From: Halocaridina rubra | Taxonomy: Eukaryota > Arthropoda > Malacostraca > Decapoda > Atyidae | Assembly (NCBI GenBank): GCA_037179515.1 | Contig: JAXCGZ010001889.1 | Location: forward strand, 1-64,000 | Length of the DNA: 64,000 bases | Direction: 5' to 3' | In this document: piece after piece, positions 1 to 31,400 of the stretch | Numbering within the stretch: position 1 is the first letter of the stretch | Layout: the number at the start of each line of letters is the position of its first letter | The notes under the pieces: generated by a model | What the model saw: only the letters and a program-made list of their open reading frames with translations | Databases searched by the model: none | What the model was told of the DNA's origin: nothing | Made by a program: the position numbers and the translations under genes

Positions 1-364
1 GAGGAGCTGTGAGCGATGGCAAGAATAGGTGGAAATTTCTTAAAGTGGACGTGCACCACCCTTTGGGAAACCGCACCGAAAAAAAATGCAAATAAATTGG
101 AGGAAGATGTAAAAAGTTGCTGCAGTTGATTAAAGAGATAAGTAAACTTAATTACGAGAAAAGGATGAAGAAATTAGACTTACCATCAGTCAAAACTAGA
201 GGATAGAGGAGGGATATGCCAACGGTGTTCATATTCCTTAGTGCTTTTGACTGAACAAATAGGGAGCGATACAAGGAAGTACCTTTTTATTGTATGAACG
301 ATTGGTAATAATAAATTGCTAATTTTCTAAATGATAAATGCATAGCCTTTGCAGTTATAAGGAA

Positions 365-475
365 ATATATTAAAAGTGTTCGTCATATGGAAAGAATGGA
401 CACGACCAGAAGACAGGGAATTTCGAGCACATAAGTTCTTTCTTATTTGACAATTAGCATAGAGTTCTTTCCCGT
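365..475 (+). mobile_element. Possible LINE 3'-end remnant
   Basis: The words GACCAGAAGACAGGGAATTT and the following cytosine-poor stretch resemble the 3' end of the CR1-like LINE at the far end of the window (around 63345-63400 and 63515-63560, GATCAGGAGACGGG...). The copy is short and diverged. Nothing else is recognised in the first 500 bases. Confidence 0.3.
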
Positions 476-549
476 AAGCACTATCAGGTCATTGCATAGT
501 CTTAACAGAGCAAATAATTTTTTTTTTAAATTTGAATTTAATCCCAAAA

Positions 550-560
550 TTTGGCGCCAA
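550..560. promoter_or_regulatory. Palindromic E2F-like site upstream of APEX2
   Basis: TTTGGCGCCAA reads as the E2F consensus TTTSSCGC on both strands and lies about 120 bases before the proposed APEX2 start codon. GC-rich words are rare in this AT-rich neighbourhood. E2F control would suit an S-phase repair enzyme, but this is a motif match only. Confidence 0.4.
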
Positions 561-681
561 GGAATCGCCGTCGATGCAAACATCTTTAGTTGTAACCCCG
601 TTCTCTACTATAAACAACAACGACAACAACGACCATTTAAAAGAAAAGAATAATTACTCGCAGTACATCAACTCGTATGAA

Positions 682-19575
<18,894 letters not shown>

Positions 19576-20924
19576 CTTCTTCATATTAGAGTATACAGAT
19601 TTTTAAGTAAGAAGTGTATGTTTTAAATATTTTAATGTAAAACTTTTACTACTATAATATATATTTTATTAAGTATTGTCTTGTTTTCAATCATTGTAGT
19701 GAAAGTTAGTGCTCTACATCACAGATTAAGTATTTTGTTTTACTTTGAAATGCAAGCAGATTTATTTGCTGCACTTCTTTTGGTGTTGGGAATATTACAT
19801 GCTTCCCAGCATTAACATTAAATTTCTTTGTACAGTTTATATGCCAGAATGGATATATCTGCCTATTTGACATCATGTCTATGTGATACCTAATTTATTA
19901 AGTGTTATCAGTCACTGAGTATAAAATTGTCTCAGAACACTTGCAATAACCATGTTAGAAGAATATTTCTTTTTCCAAATAAGATAATATGTTCACTGAA
20001 GAGAGAAAGTTGGCTGCAATTATGACAAAATAGTAAGTTAGAATAACATCAATGTGCCCTTCTCTTCCTCACCTTGTCTGTAAATTCCAGAAGGAAAACT
20101 ATTCCTGTAAAGAGAGAATTCCAAGCTCCCTTTTCCTCTGTCTCTGTTTAGGTGCTTTCTATGACAGAATATGAATGCGGTATTTTCATTCAGCCACAAC
20201 CAGGAATTCTCATTTAGTCACTTCCTACAATATGAAAGAAAAATGAGGGCAAAATTTCACATCACCATCACCAAGGATTGTGAATGGTCAACAGATAAGT
20301 TGATTAGCTGCGAAATAAGCTGGCAATAGCCAGACGAATAAGCAGTCCCGAACCAACAGCGGCAATATCAACAGACGGAGTAGTAGAAGGGGTGACACCC
20401 TTTTACAAATAAAATGCTCCTAGTCTAAGATGATATCGTGACAAGGCGAATACTGTGCCGCCTTCAAATAAGCCTATTTAGGCAAAGGCTAGGTCTGCAA
20501 CTGATAATTGCAGCGTGGAAGAGAACTGGAGCCTTCACCACGTAACATCCAAGAAATAACCATGGAAAGTCAGACAGAAGCATGGCGATTCATGGTGGCC
20601 CACATCCGAGCGGATACGGCACTGCGGTAAGGTACGGTAATATATACATACATACATATATATATATATATTCTCTTCCCTAACAGAGATGATATCATTT
20701 GTATCTTCAATGTTGGTCTCTTAATCCAGGAGTGTAGCTGTTTATCTTGATTTGCCAATATTAGCTAAGAAACAGTAGATGTACTATAATATCACAATTT
20801 TTTTTTTTTTGTATATCCAGTGGTTGAATGTTCATTGTAAGTATTGAGTGTAAAATGTGGTTGAAGACTTGCAATGTGTGTCAGCATTGAGACTGTATAT
20901 ATGATTATTCTATATTGTAGTGTC
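19576..20924. other. Spacer after APEX2
   Basis: AT-rich 3' flank of APEX2. A GC-richer block at 20290-20560 looks like repeat sequence but I cannot assign it. A short (TA)n run is at 20641-20670. No further gene seen. Confidence 0.4.
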
Positions 20925-21050
20925 ATTATGAGACTGGAAGCTCAGTAATTAGACCACTTTACTCGAGAGGTGACAGACCAACAATCGAGCTAACTGCAGG
21001 GCATTAGGAGGAGCGTCCAGCCATAATTCCCCAGCTCCAAGCTATCTATG
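20925..21050 (+). mobile_element. tRNA-derived SINE, family S2, copy 1
   Basis: GGAAGCTCAGTAATTAGACCAC (A-box-like) is followed by TAACTGCAGGGCATTAGGAG and CCCCAGCTCCAAGCTAT. The GGGCATTAxGAxGGGCxTCC...CCCCAGCTCCAA body also appears at 36405-36550 (+) and in antisense at 45935-46145, 50862-51015 and 60608-60800. Confidence 0.65.
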
Positions 21051-21149
21051 TCCTTACCTTTGACTTTCGTTTTTCGACTTCCACTCCGTCTATGCAATGC
21101 TCAGGGAGTCACACCTTAAACTGATATTACAGTCTTAAACTTTGTAATA

Positions 21150-22745
21150 TTCACAGACTGTCATTTCAGGAGTGTAGCAGTCACCGTAAATATGTCTTCA
21201 ACTTCCTCTTAAGATATCAACATTACTACTCTCTTTAATCTCTTTGGGAAGACAATTAAAAAGTGTTGGGGCCGATGTCTTGAAAACTCTAAAACCCAAT
21301 CGCAGACTACATCGTGGCTCCTCTAATATGAAACGATGATCACTGCATCTGAGAGTTACCGTAGTTTCCGTTTGAAAGTCACGCAGTAATTTACTTATGT
21401 AATCCGGCTTTCCATGTTCAACTGCTTCATACACCATGACACATATCTTGAATACAATTCTGGCTTTAATAGATAGCCAATGTAGTTGCATTAGTACAGG
21501 AGTAATTTTGTCACTTGATGGCATACCCTTTACTAATCGAGCAACTCTATTCATGACGTACTGTAGCTTGCGCAAAAGATAATATGGCAGTCCATAGTAC
21601 AATGAAGTACAGTAATCAAGTCTACTGATGACATGATTGTGAATAAGCTTTCTTAACGAAGATCCATCAATATATTTCTTGACAAAAGCATTATTTTTCA
21701 AGTGATAACCAGCCACTCTTACTGTTTTGTCTATTTGCTCTTTCATAGATAAGCTACTATTTAATATTACACCTAAATCCTTCACAGACTCTTGACACCA
21801 ACCTCTGTTTCATCAATATTCAGACTACGAACATCCTCCAACCTTCTAAGGTCATCTCTCTACTATAATCAAGCACTCTGTTGTATCTTCATGTAATTTT
21901 AGATGTTTCATTTCTATCCACTCTTTAACATCCTTCATGATTTCACTCAAGTTTATCTTCAACATTACTAAAGGTCTTCAACATTATTAAAGGTCAAGTA
22001 GAATTGAGTATCATCTGCAAAAAGCTTAAAAAATACCCCATGTCTCTTAAGTATATATGACAGATCAATTGTATAAATACAAAAGAGGATTGGACCAAGC
22101 ACACTACCCTGTGGAATTCCTCTTGATAGACTCTGTTTCCCAGAAAATGCATTCCCAATCTGTATACAATATGTTCTTTCAATATAGTCTCTCATAAGCT
22201 TAAGCACCTCCCCCTCTATATCAATAGTTTCCAGGTCACCTATCAATACATTTTGTACCACAGTATCAAAAACAGCAGTCAAGTCCAAAAGGATCAAGAT
22301 GCCACACCGTTCTTCATCCATTAAAAGAATCAAATCCCTGAACACAGTGCGGTCTCCGTTGAGTATAATTGCCTATAGGCTGACTTTTCATCAGGCAAAA
22401 CCTCTTTCTTCCCACAAATATTCTTGAAGTTGTTCAAGGATGACACATTCTATAATCTTTGATAAGAGAGACAAAGTCAACACTGATTTATATGAACTCA
22501 AAACTTGACAAGAGTGTTTTTGACAACTGCCAGTTTCTCACTTGCCGGAAAAACCCTCTAACAATACACAAGTTTACAATTTCCATTATGGTCTCCCAAG
22601 ATATTATCAATATTTCCACTATTCTTGAAATCAGACATTGGAAAGGATCACTTTCACAGTATATTAACTTTGCCTTACCGAAAATAGACTTGTTACTGCT
22701 TAGATCTACACTTTGAAAACACGAAAAGCCAAGTAACACTCTTGA
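21150..22745 (-). pseudogene. Decayed LINE on the minus strand (RT and C-terminal parts)
   Basis: Antisense frames give ILILLDLTAVFDTV (palm, first Asp), [20 protein letters not shown], and LFADDTQFYLTF with the catalytic Asp pair. After a frameshift near 21800 KDLGVILNSSLSMKEQI, SRLDYCTSLYYGLP, LQYVMNRVARLV, LHWLSIKARIVFK and LFNCLPKEIKE follow. The ADDTQ form and the DYCNSLYYGLP-like block are common in L2/CR1-group elements. Frameshifts show that it is dead. It lies between APEX2 and PIGK. Confidence 0.85.
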
Positions 22746-23289
22746 TATCTGTTCATCGAAAATTTTAAGAAATCTTTCTGCTAGTTAACTTTCAGTAAAG
22801 CCTTCAGATAGACTTTTCTCCTATGTCCAGTCAAATTATCCAAAATTTTGCACAATTTTAATAATTTCCTGCATTACTAATTTTATTAGTATAAAATTCA
22901 TGCTTTCTGTGTTTTATACATAAATTATATGCAATTTTCGCTTCTCTGTATTCCCCATAATGGGTACTAAGAGTTACACAAAACCGCAAATAACATATTA
23001 TAGTGTACTTAGCAGACTACGATTATTTGCTTAAAGCAGTTAAGTATAACCATTGTCTAACCTTTACCACGGACGATAATAGCCCTGGAGTATGACTATA
23101 TTGTGATATTATTTTTTTTTAACTTAGATATTTCTGGAGTTAAGATCATCATAATCAGTCAAAGAAGTTAAAGTCTTATCATCAATATAAAAGAGATTAA
23201 TGCAGATATCATAGGAAGGAAAACAGTACAGATACTCTGGTAATACTATCACAGAAGTTACCTGAAATATATCTAGGTACGAATCTCTA

Positions 23290-23493
<204 letters not shown>

Positions 23494-24092
23494 CTTCTCT
23501 CCATTTTTTAATCTATCTATCTATCTATCTATATAATTTTATGCCTTCAGCACTGTTCAGGTCAAGTCTAGATTTTTTTTCAGGATGGGATGGGATAGGA
23601 GGGGAAAATATGGGAGGGGATTAAGGATATAAGGGAATTGGAGGGAAAAGCAAGAAAATTAAATAAAGTAAGAGATAAAAAAGAGAGGGGCAGACCCTCG
23701 TGCTAAGTTTTGATCTGGAATTCAGATTCTGAATTCCCAATGTCTAGATGTTTGATTTACTGACAGTTTTGATATTCCGTCTGACTGTACACCTGAGAAG
23801 CGGGATACCTATCTGTTCATTTTTAAGTTATATAGTAACATTCGTGCTCAGTACTATTATTCAGGTCTCCAGAAAATTTTAACTTAGGATAAGAAAAATG
23901 CAAATTTAAATATAAAGAAAGAAAATCACACGAAATGATATGGAATAGATTTTGAATATCGGGAACAGCGGTAAAAGGAAAATTAATATTTCTTTATGGG
24001 GGAAAAAAATCGATTTTTGGCGGGGTACAGTTGTAAAGGCTGTTTGTTTACTAATCATTCGCCGACCGTAGCTGGGCGACAACTTATTCAAT

Positions 24093-27000
24093 ATGAAGTT
24101 TTTCCCCCTTATATTTAGCGCTTGTTTCTTTGCGCTCTCCAGGGCAATAACAGTAAGTATAGAGTAAATTAGGGAACACCTACAGTTTTGCGGGCCATAC
24201 CAATGTTCAAAACCTACTAATAGATGGTGCTAGGCTTTAACTAGAGAACTGGCGGATGAATACAAGACAAAAATGGCGACAATAGGCATACGAAATAATT
24301 TTTTACTATCCTAACTAGTAAAATACTTACCTAATCTCTTAGCCAGGGTGGGGGGCTTCGCCCCCTGGAACCCCCCATCATACAGGTTAGGGTCGAACTA
24401 CTTACTTGAGCGGAGGATGAGGTCGTTGAGCAGCATGGCCCGCAAAACTGTAAACTACCCTAAACTAGGATTTCTTGCAAAAGTGAATATGCAATTACAT
24501 GGCGTCAAATATCATAAACCGGTAGATTTTTATTGTGACCCTATGCTGTGTTGGGTGAGGAGACTCAGAGTCTGGAGTTTGAGTCTAGTTCCTGTGATGT
24601 GTGGTATTCTCCCTAGGCTTAGCCAAAGTTCAGAGTGGTGGTCTCGAGCTATAGGAGTAAATGCTAGGATGAAAGTCTTCTGTCGGGAGAATAATATAGG
24701 TTTTATAGACTTTTTTTTTTTTTAGATTTTCCACCCACGGATGTGTGGAACGGGTCATGGAGGACCCATAGGGTGGTCGCCAACCGGCACAGGCCCCAAC
24801 CCCCCACTCTGGTGTCCAGCCACAGCAGTAACCTCCCCAGTAAACAGCTTAAACTCTCTTGCCTGGACGAGGCGCGATCCGTCGACCTCGCGAATGCGAG
24901 GCCAGCGCGTTACCACTGTACTAGCCAGGAGGCTATGTATGCAAGGGATGGAGTGCATCTTTCTAATTCAGGTGTCTCGGTATTGGCTGGTATGATAGAC
25001 AGAGAGGTAGGGGGGTTTTGTTAGACACAAATAATGAAATGATTAATACTTGTGCAGAGAAATTAGTCAGTAAGGGTTCAGTAAATAGTGGGTCAAATAA
25101 CTGGGAGTCTAAGGATAAGAACCATTTGTTACATAGAACAAATATTAACAAAAAGAATAGCCACAAGAAGGGTGAAGCTAGAGAAAGTTTAAATGTATAT
25201 TATACAAATAGCCGTAGTTTAGGTAACAAGATAGAAGAACTGAGAGCCATAGTATGTAGTGAGAGACCGGATATAATATGCATTAGTGAAAGTTGGATTA
25301 AATTAGAAAGCAAACACCTTAAAGCTGAGTACATAATTACAGGATATAAACTTTATAATGCTGATCGTAGTGCAGATAAAAGAGGGGGAGGGGTAATTAT
25401 GTATATTAAAGATAGCCTCAGAAGCTGCATTAAGTCTGGAATTAAGACAAATCTAAATTCAGAAACCTTATGGGTTGAAATTAAAAATAATATAGAAAGT
25501 CTAGTTGTAGGAGTAGTCTACAGACCACCTGATCTAGATAATATAGAGTCGCAAGTTATATACGATGAAATTTCTAAAGTGAGCAGGTCAAATAGAGTTT
25601 GCATTGTAGGCGATTTTAATTTTAGACATATTAACTGGGAAACCATAACAGGTGATAGTAGCTCTAAGGAGTTTTTGGAAGTAGTAGAAGACAATTTCCT
25701 TTCTCAGCATGTACATGAAGCAACACGGGGGGTGAATACACTAGATTTAGTTCTTAGTAATAGAGAGAATATGGTTACAAATTTAGAAGTTGGTGAAAAA
25801 TTGGGCAACAGTGACCATGATTCCATTAGATTTAACATAATTTTCAAGGAAGCTATAAAGGAAAATAAGAATATTGTTCCAAACTTTAGAGCAGGAGATT
25901 TTGAGGGCTTAAAAACTAAATTATCTAATGAGGTATGGGAAGGGATTTCTGGGGTACAGATGTGGGTAGTTAATCCAGCAGGTCAGGTCGCAGGTAGCGG
26001 ATTACCCCGAAATTTGGGTACCACATGCCAAGGATTATCACAAGATAAGATCAATACATTAAATTCTCTCACAGGAAAGAACAGCAGCCCGTCAGTTACT
26101 ATAAATTTGGATGAGGAATATAACAATTTTGTCATGACTCTTAAGAATAGTCAGAGAGACTATATTCCCATGAAACATTGCAGATCAAGAAAAAATGACC
26201 CTAAATGGATGAACAATAGAATAAAGAATCTTATAGGTATTAAAAGAGGAATATACAGGAAACTAAAAAGAGGTGAAGAGCAGGTGAGGCAGCAATATAT
26301 ACAGTTAAACAGGGAAGTTAAAAAGATAGTTAGAGAGTCGAAAAGAAAATACGAAGTTCGAATAGCAGGAGAAGCTAAAGAAAATCCTAAAGGGTTTTAT
26401 CAACATTATCAAACAAAATTTAAGGAAAAAGTCGGACCAATTGAAGTAGCCAATGGCCATATCACAGATGACGATAAAGTGATGTGTACATGTTTAAATG
26501 ATTATTTCTTATCTGTATTTACAAATGAAAACTTGGAAAATATTCCGGAAGTAGAATCCATTTACAGAGACAGTCCCGATAATATACTTAGTTCAATAAA
26601 TATTACGAGAGAGGAGGTAATAAAAGAAATAGATAAATTAAAGGCTCATAAATCTCCGGGACCTGATGGAATATATGCTAGAATATTAAAGGAATGCAAG
26701 GAAGAGCTTAGTTGTCCTCTAACTGCATTATTTAATAATTCAATAAAATTAGGATCGGTACCCATGGAGTGGAAATTGGCAGATGTGGTACCAATATTTA
26801 AAAAAGGAGAACGTGTTAAAAAGAATAATTATAGGCCGGTAAGTTTAACGTCAACAGTGGGTAAGATTCTAGAATCCATAATTGCAAATAAAATAAGGGC
26901 ACATCTAGAATTACACAGACTGATAAAACTTTCACAACACGGGTTTCTTAAGGGTTTTTCGTGCCTTACAAACTTACTGTCTTTTTATTCAGAAGTTTAC

Positions 27001-28362
27001 GAGGCAGTAGATTGTGGCAAAGAATATGATACAATATATCTAGATTTTAGCAAAGCTTTTGATAGAGTTCCTCACAAAAGATTAGTTAAAAAGCTGGAAG
27101 CTCATGGTATAGGAGGAGCTGTGCTCAGATGGATCAAACAATGGTTAAAAGACAGAAAACAGAGGGTTTGCATAAATGGAGAGAAATCAGAGTGGGGCTC
27201 GGTTACAAGCGGGGTACCACAAGGCTCGGTACTGGGTCCTCTATTATTCATCGTATATCTAAATGATCTGGATTCGGATATCAGTAGTAACCTAAGTAAA
27301 TTCGCAGACGACACTAAAATAGGTAGAACTATAAATGGAAAAGAAGACATTCATGCTTTACAGGAAGATCTAAATAGATTATCTGAATGGTCGTACAAAT
27401 GGCAAATGGAATTTAATGTTGAAAAATGTAAAGTAGTTAAAATGGGTACTATAAAAGACAATACTAGTTATAAGCTAAATAACCATGAAATCATGAGTTC
27501 TCAGTGTGAAAGGGATTTGGGAGTTCTTGTGAGTAGTAGTCTTAAGCCAAGAGAGCAATGCACAGCAGTGAGAAATAAAGCAAACAGAATTTTAGGATTT
27601 ATCTCAAGAAGCGTCAGCAATAGGACGGAAAATGTTATTTTGCAGCTCTATCTTGCATTAGTTAGGCCCCATTTAGATTATGCTGTGCAATTCTGGTCAC
27701 CCTATTATAGAATGGAAATTGAATCCTTGGAGAGAGTGCAACGAAGAATGACCAAGATGATACACAATATCAGAAATCTACCATATGAGGACAGATTAAA
27801 AAAACTTAATCTACATTCTCTAGAGAGGCGAAGAGTTAGGGGGGATATGATTGAAGTGTATAAATGGTTTAAAGGGATTAACAAGGGAGATATTAATAAA
27901 GTTTTAAAAATTCATGATCAAACCAGAACTCTTAATAATGGATTTAAGCTTGATAAATTTAGGTTCAGAAGGGAAATTGGTAAAAATTGGTTTGGTAATA
28001 GAGTAGCTGATGCATGGAACAAGCTTCCTAGTAGGATAGTAAATGCCAATACCGTAGACACCTTCAAATGTAGATTAGATAGACATATGACAGAGGTAGG
28101 GTGGGTATGAATAGGTTAGTGCTTATTAGAAAAATCATAAAAAGAAAAACAGAATAAATAAGTAGAGTAGAATAGAATAGGTTAGACATGCTGAAAATAC
28201 AATTCAAAAATGGAGCTGCCTCGTGTGTGCCAGTAGGCATGTTGCAGTGTCCTCTATTCTTATGTTCTTATGTTCTTATGTAGTATTTCCATTGAAGAAT
28301 GATGCCTAAGTATGTGAAATTTTATATAGAATTATTTTAGTTATGGGGATTAATGGAATATG

Positions 28363-28456
<94 letters not shown>

Positions 28457-31400
28457 GCCTTCGGGTAGTTTACAGTTTAGCGGGCCATGCCGCTCAACGA
28501 CCTCACCCCTCCGCTCAAGCAAGTAGTTCGACCCTAACCTTTATGATGGGGGGTTCCAGGGGGGGGGGAAGCCCCCCTGGCTAAGGGGTTAGGTAAGTAT
28601 TTTTAGTTAGGATAGTAAAAAATTGTTTCGTATGCCTATTGTCGCCATTTTTGTCGTGTATTCACTGCCAGTTCTCTAGTTAGAGCCTATCGCCATCTAT
28701 TGGTAGGTTTTGAACATTGGTATGGCCCGATAAACTGTATTCATCCGAGCCCTCGGCTATGGAGGACGCGTTTCCCTAGGTGAGATTAGGTTAGGTTAGG
28801 ATGCGTCAGAAATGTGTTTATTCGACACATTCCCCTCTTCTAAAAATCTACCATATTATTAGAATTTGAAGTGTAATATCATTAAATGCAGAATGGTATA
28901 TACATTTAGTTAAGATTCGTTTTATGCACCCTTTCAATATTTGAACTTAAATTTTTTTTTTTCTGGTAGATTTCTATTTGTTTTGAGTTAGTGTGGTAAT
29001 TTATCTTCTCGGATTTTTTTTCCTTTTTTTGGCCAGGGCCGAAGTTGGTGAGCCTCAGTGGGTTGCTTAAATAGCCACTCTAAAGTGTATCTCTGTTCCA
29101 GAGTATTAAATTCCTTACTATTTCAAGGAAACCTATTTTTATATTAATGTTCCTTTAATATAATAGTTTTAAATGCTTTTTGATATTTGGAATTGTAAAT
29201 AGTGAGATGATATATAGTTTATATATATTTTATGGTAGGATTGTTGTACATGTCTTCAGCACCAATTACCTGCTTGTGTGGCACGATCGCGGACACTTCT
29301 ACTTTAAATGTTTTTATTTTAAACACCTGTTTAATGCCGTTGTGTGCATTTGTAAGTTTTACTTTTTCTCTATTAATTGAGGAATAAATAGTAAGATATG
29401 ATATAGTGTATAATTTGTATATCATACAATGTATGTATTGCTTTTAAGCTTAATGTACATGATGCCTGTGATACATCTTGCAAAGACTGTATTCTTTTGT
29501 TTCAAAACTTCTTTAAATGTTTTTTTATTTATGTATTTGACTAACGCTGTTATGCGACATAGAATTAATAAACACTTTTTAAAACTTAGGAATTTCGTAG
29601 GCATTAGTTTGCTAAGTGGTCACTATGTGAAGACCGAAGTACTAGTGGCATATTATATAATTTCGTCTCTTGGTAATGAAATGTTTTAAATACCAATTGT
29701 CAGGCTAGATTATTCAGTAAGAAAATTACTTATATATGTATACATTCTCTCCCCTAGTTAGGAATATAATTGTGTGATGCCATTGATTTTTCATTTCCTG
29801 TCAATACTTCTTCATTCTCTAAAGTTATTGATATAGACTCACAAATACTAATGACCACAATTTTGTAATTTTGTTGCAAAAACACCAGAAAATTTGATGA
29901 AAAAGCAGTCATAAACCATCAGTAGCAGCAAAATCAACATAGTGTGCTGATGAAAACCACATGATTCAAAGCATTATTGTAGTGGTTGGTAATGATAGCA
30001 CCGACCGGAGTAGATTAGAAAGTTAGAGAAAATACTAGTACCATATAGAGTTTTAGCTTTTTAAATGCATTGATACATGTAAGCTGGGCATAGGAAAAAT
30101 GTTTTTGTTAATAAAATGATACATTTCTGCTTTTATAGTCAAGTCCTTTTGGTGTCATGCAGTGAAGTATGTACCCATTTACCCCTGAAGTGTCATGACT
30201 GAAGGATGAAATACCCTTTCTTAAGTCTAATGTAATCTTTAGAATTGTCAAACAAGACAGATATTGAATTCAGTAATGAATTCAAATCCTAAGTTTGAGT
30301 CAGTCTGTATCTAAACCTTCAGACATTCCGTAATCCAGATTTTGTCTTGGATTAAAGTTTTATCAGGTGTGATTCTTGAACCTATATGAGAAGTGTAAAA
30401 ATCTATTTTGATTTGCATTTTAAAGTACAAGAATGTCTTTTTATTGACATCTTAGTCTGCAGACTGTTCCTTCAGAGGAAATATATAATGTTTCAATATA
30501 CAGCTCGAGGATAATTTTTGAGAGTTAATCGTAAATGGATCCATATTGATATAAGAAGGGTTGGTTATATGTGTTTATTTTCATAGATGTGTGTGTTCTT
30601 AATTTGTATAAAAAAACAAACTAATCTTTCATAATTGGTTACTTTATTTTAGGACATTGGAATGCAAAATTTTGTAAAGGGAAAAACGCATACCAATAAT
30701 TGGGCTGTCTTAGTAGACACCTCTCGCTTTTGGTTTAATTATCGTCATGTGGCCAATGTCCTGTCAATGTACAGATCTGTTAAGAGACTTGGAATTCCTG
30801 ACAGGTAAGCTCAAACTATTTTTACTGAATAGTCGTTTTTCTTGGTATATCACTTGGTTTGAACTCACATATTCTAATTATTGGTCGAAATATTTTATCA
30901 TACAGTACTTCTATATGTCTCGAATTCTTTATTGTAAGCTAACCTCTTGTATTCTAAGTGTAATTCTTATGTGTCCTCTAGTTTCTGTATTGTAGCAATT
31001 AAAGTTCGTAAATACGTGAATAGCAACTTAATATATTCTTGCAATGGTAATGATATTTATGTAATTTTTAAAAGGATTAAAATATGACTTAGTGTATATA
31101 TATATATATATCAGTGTCCCCCAACCTCACTCATGGCTTCGTTTTCTCATGTAATTAAATGCGAAAACGAAGCCATGAGTGAAGTTGAGGGAAACTGTAA
31201 TATGGACAGAGTGGCATTCAGATAAAATGCGTTCATTCCATATATATATGTGTGTGTGTGTGTTTATTGTTTCACTGATGGGCTTCCTTACCATTTAGTG
31301 CTGTATGCTAACAGTTTGTGCTTACTCATATATTAACTTGATATAGAAATATGCAACAGTGCTGCTAGAGTGTTTTTGGCAGCCATGCTCACAAACTGTT

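Larger units (their letters stand above)
24460..28280 (+). mobile_element. CR1-like LINE in PIGK intron 1
   Basis: Consists of an ORF1 remnant (24470-25017, broken by an antisense SINE), an intact ORF2 (25018-28110), a short 3' UTR and three perfect TTCTTATG octamers at 28257-28280. Octamer repeats at the 3' end are characteristic of CR1 elements. It lies between inverted M2 MITE copies. Confidence 0.85.

Noticed and set aside
24741..25024. GC-rich frames with Pro/Arg composition
   Set aside because: They translate the antisense SINE inserted in the LINE ORF1.
28785..28800. TTAGG repeats, the arthropod telomere unit
   Set aside because: Only three units inside an intron; too few for an interstitial telomere tract.
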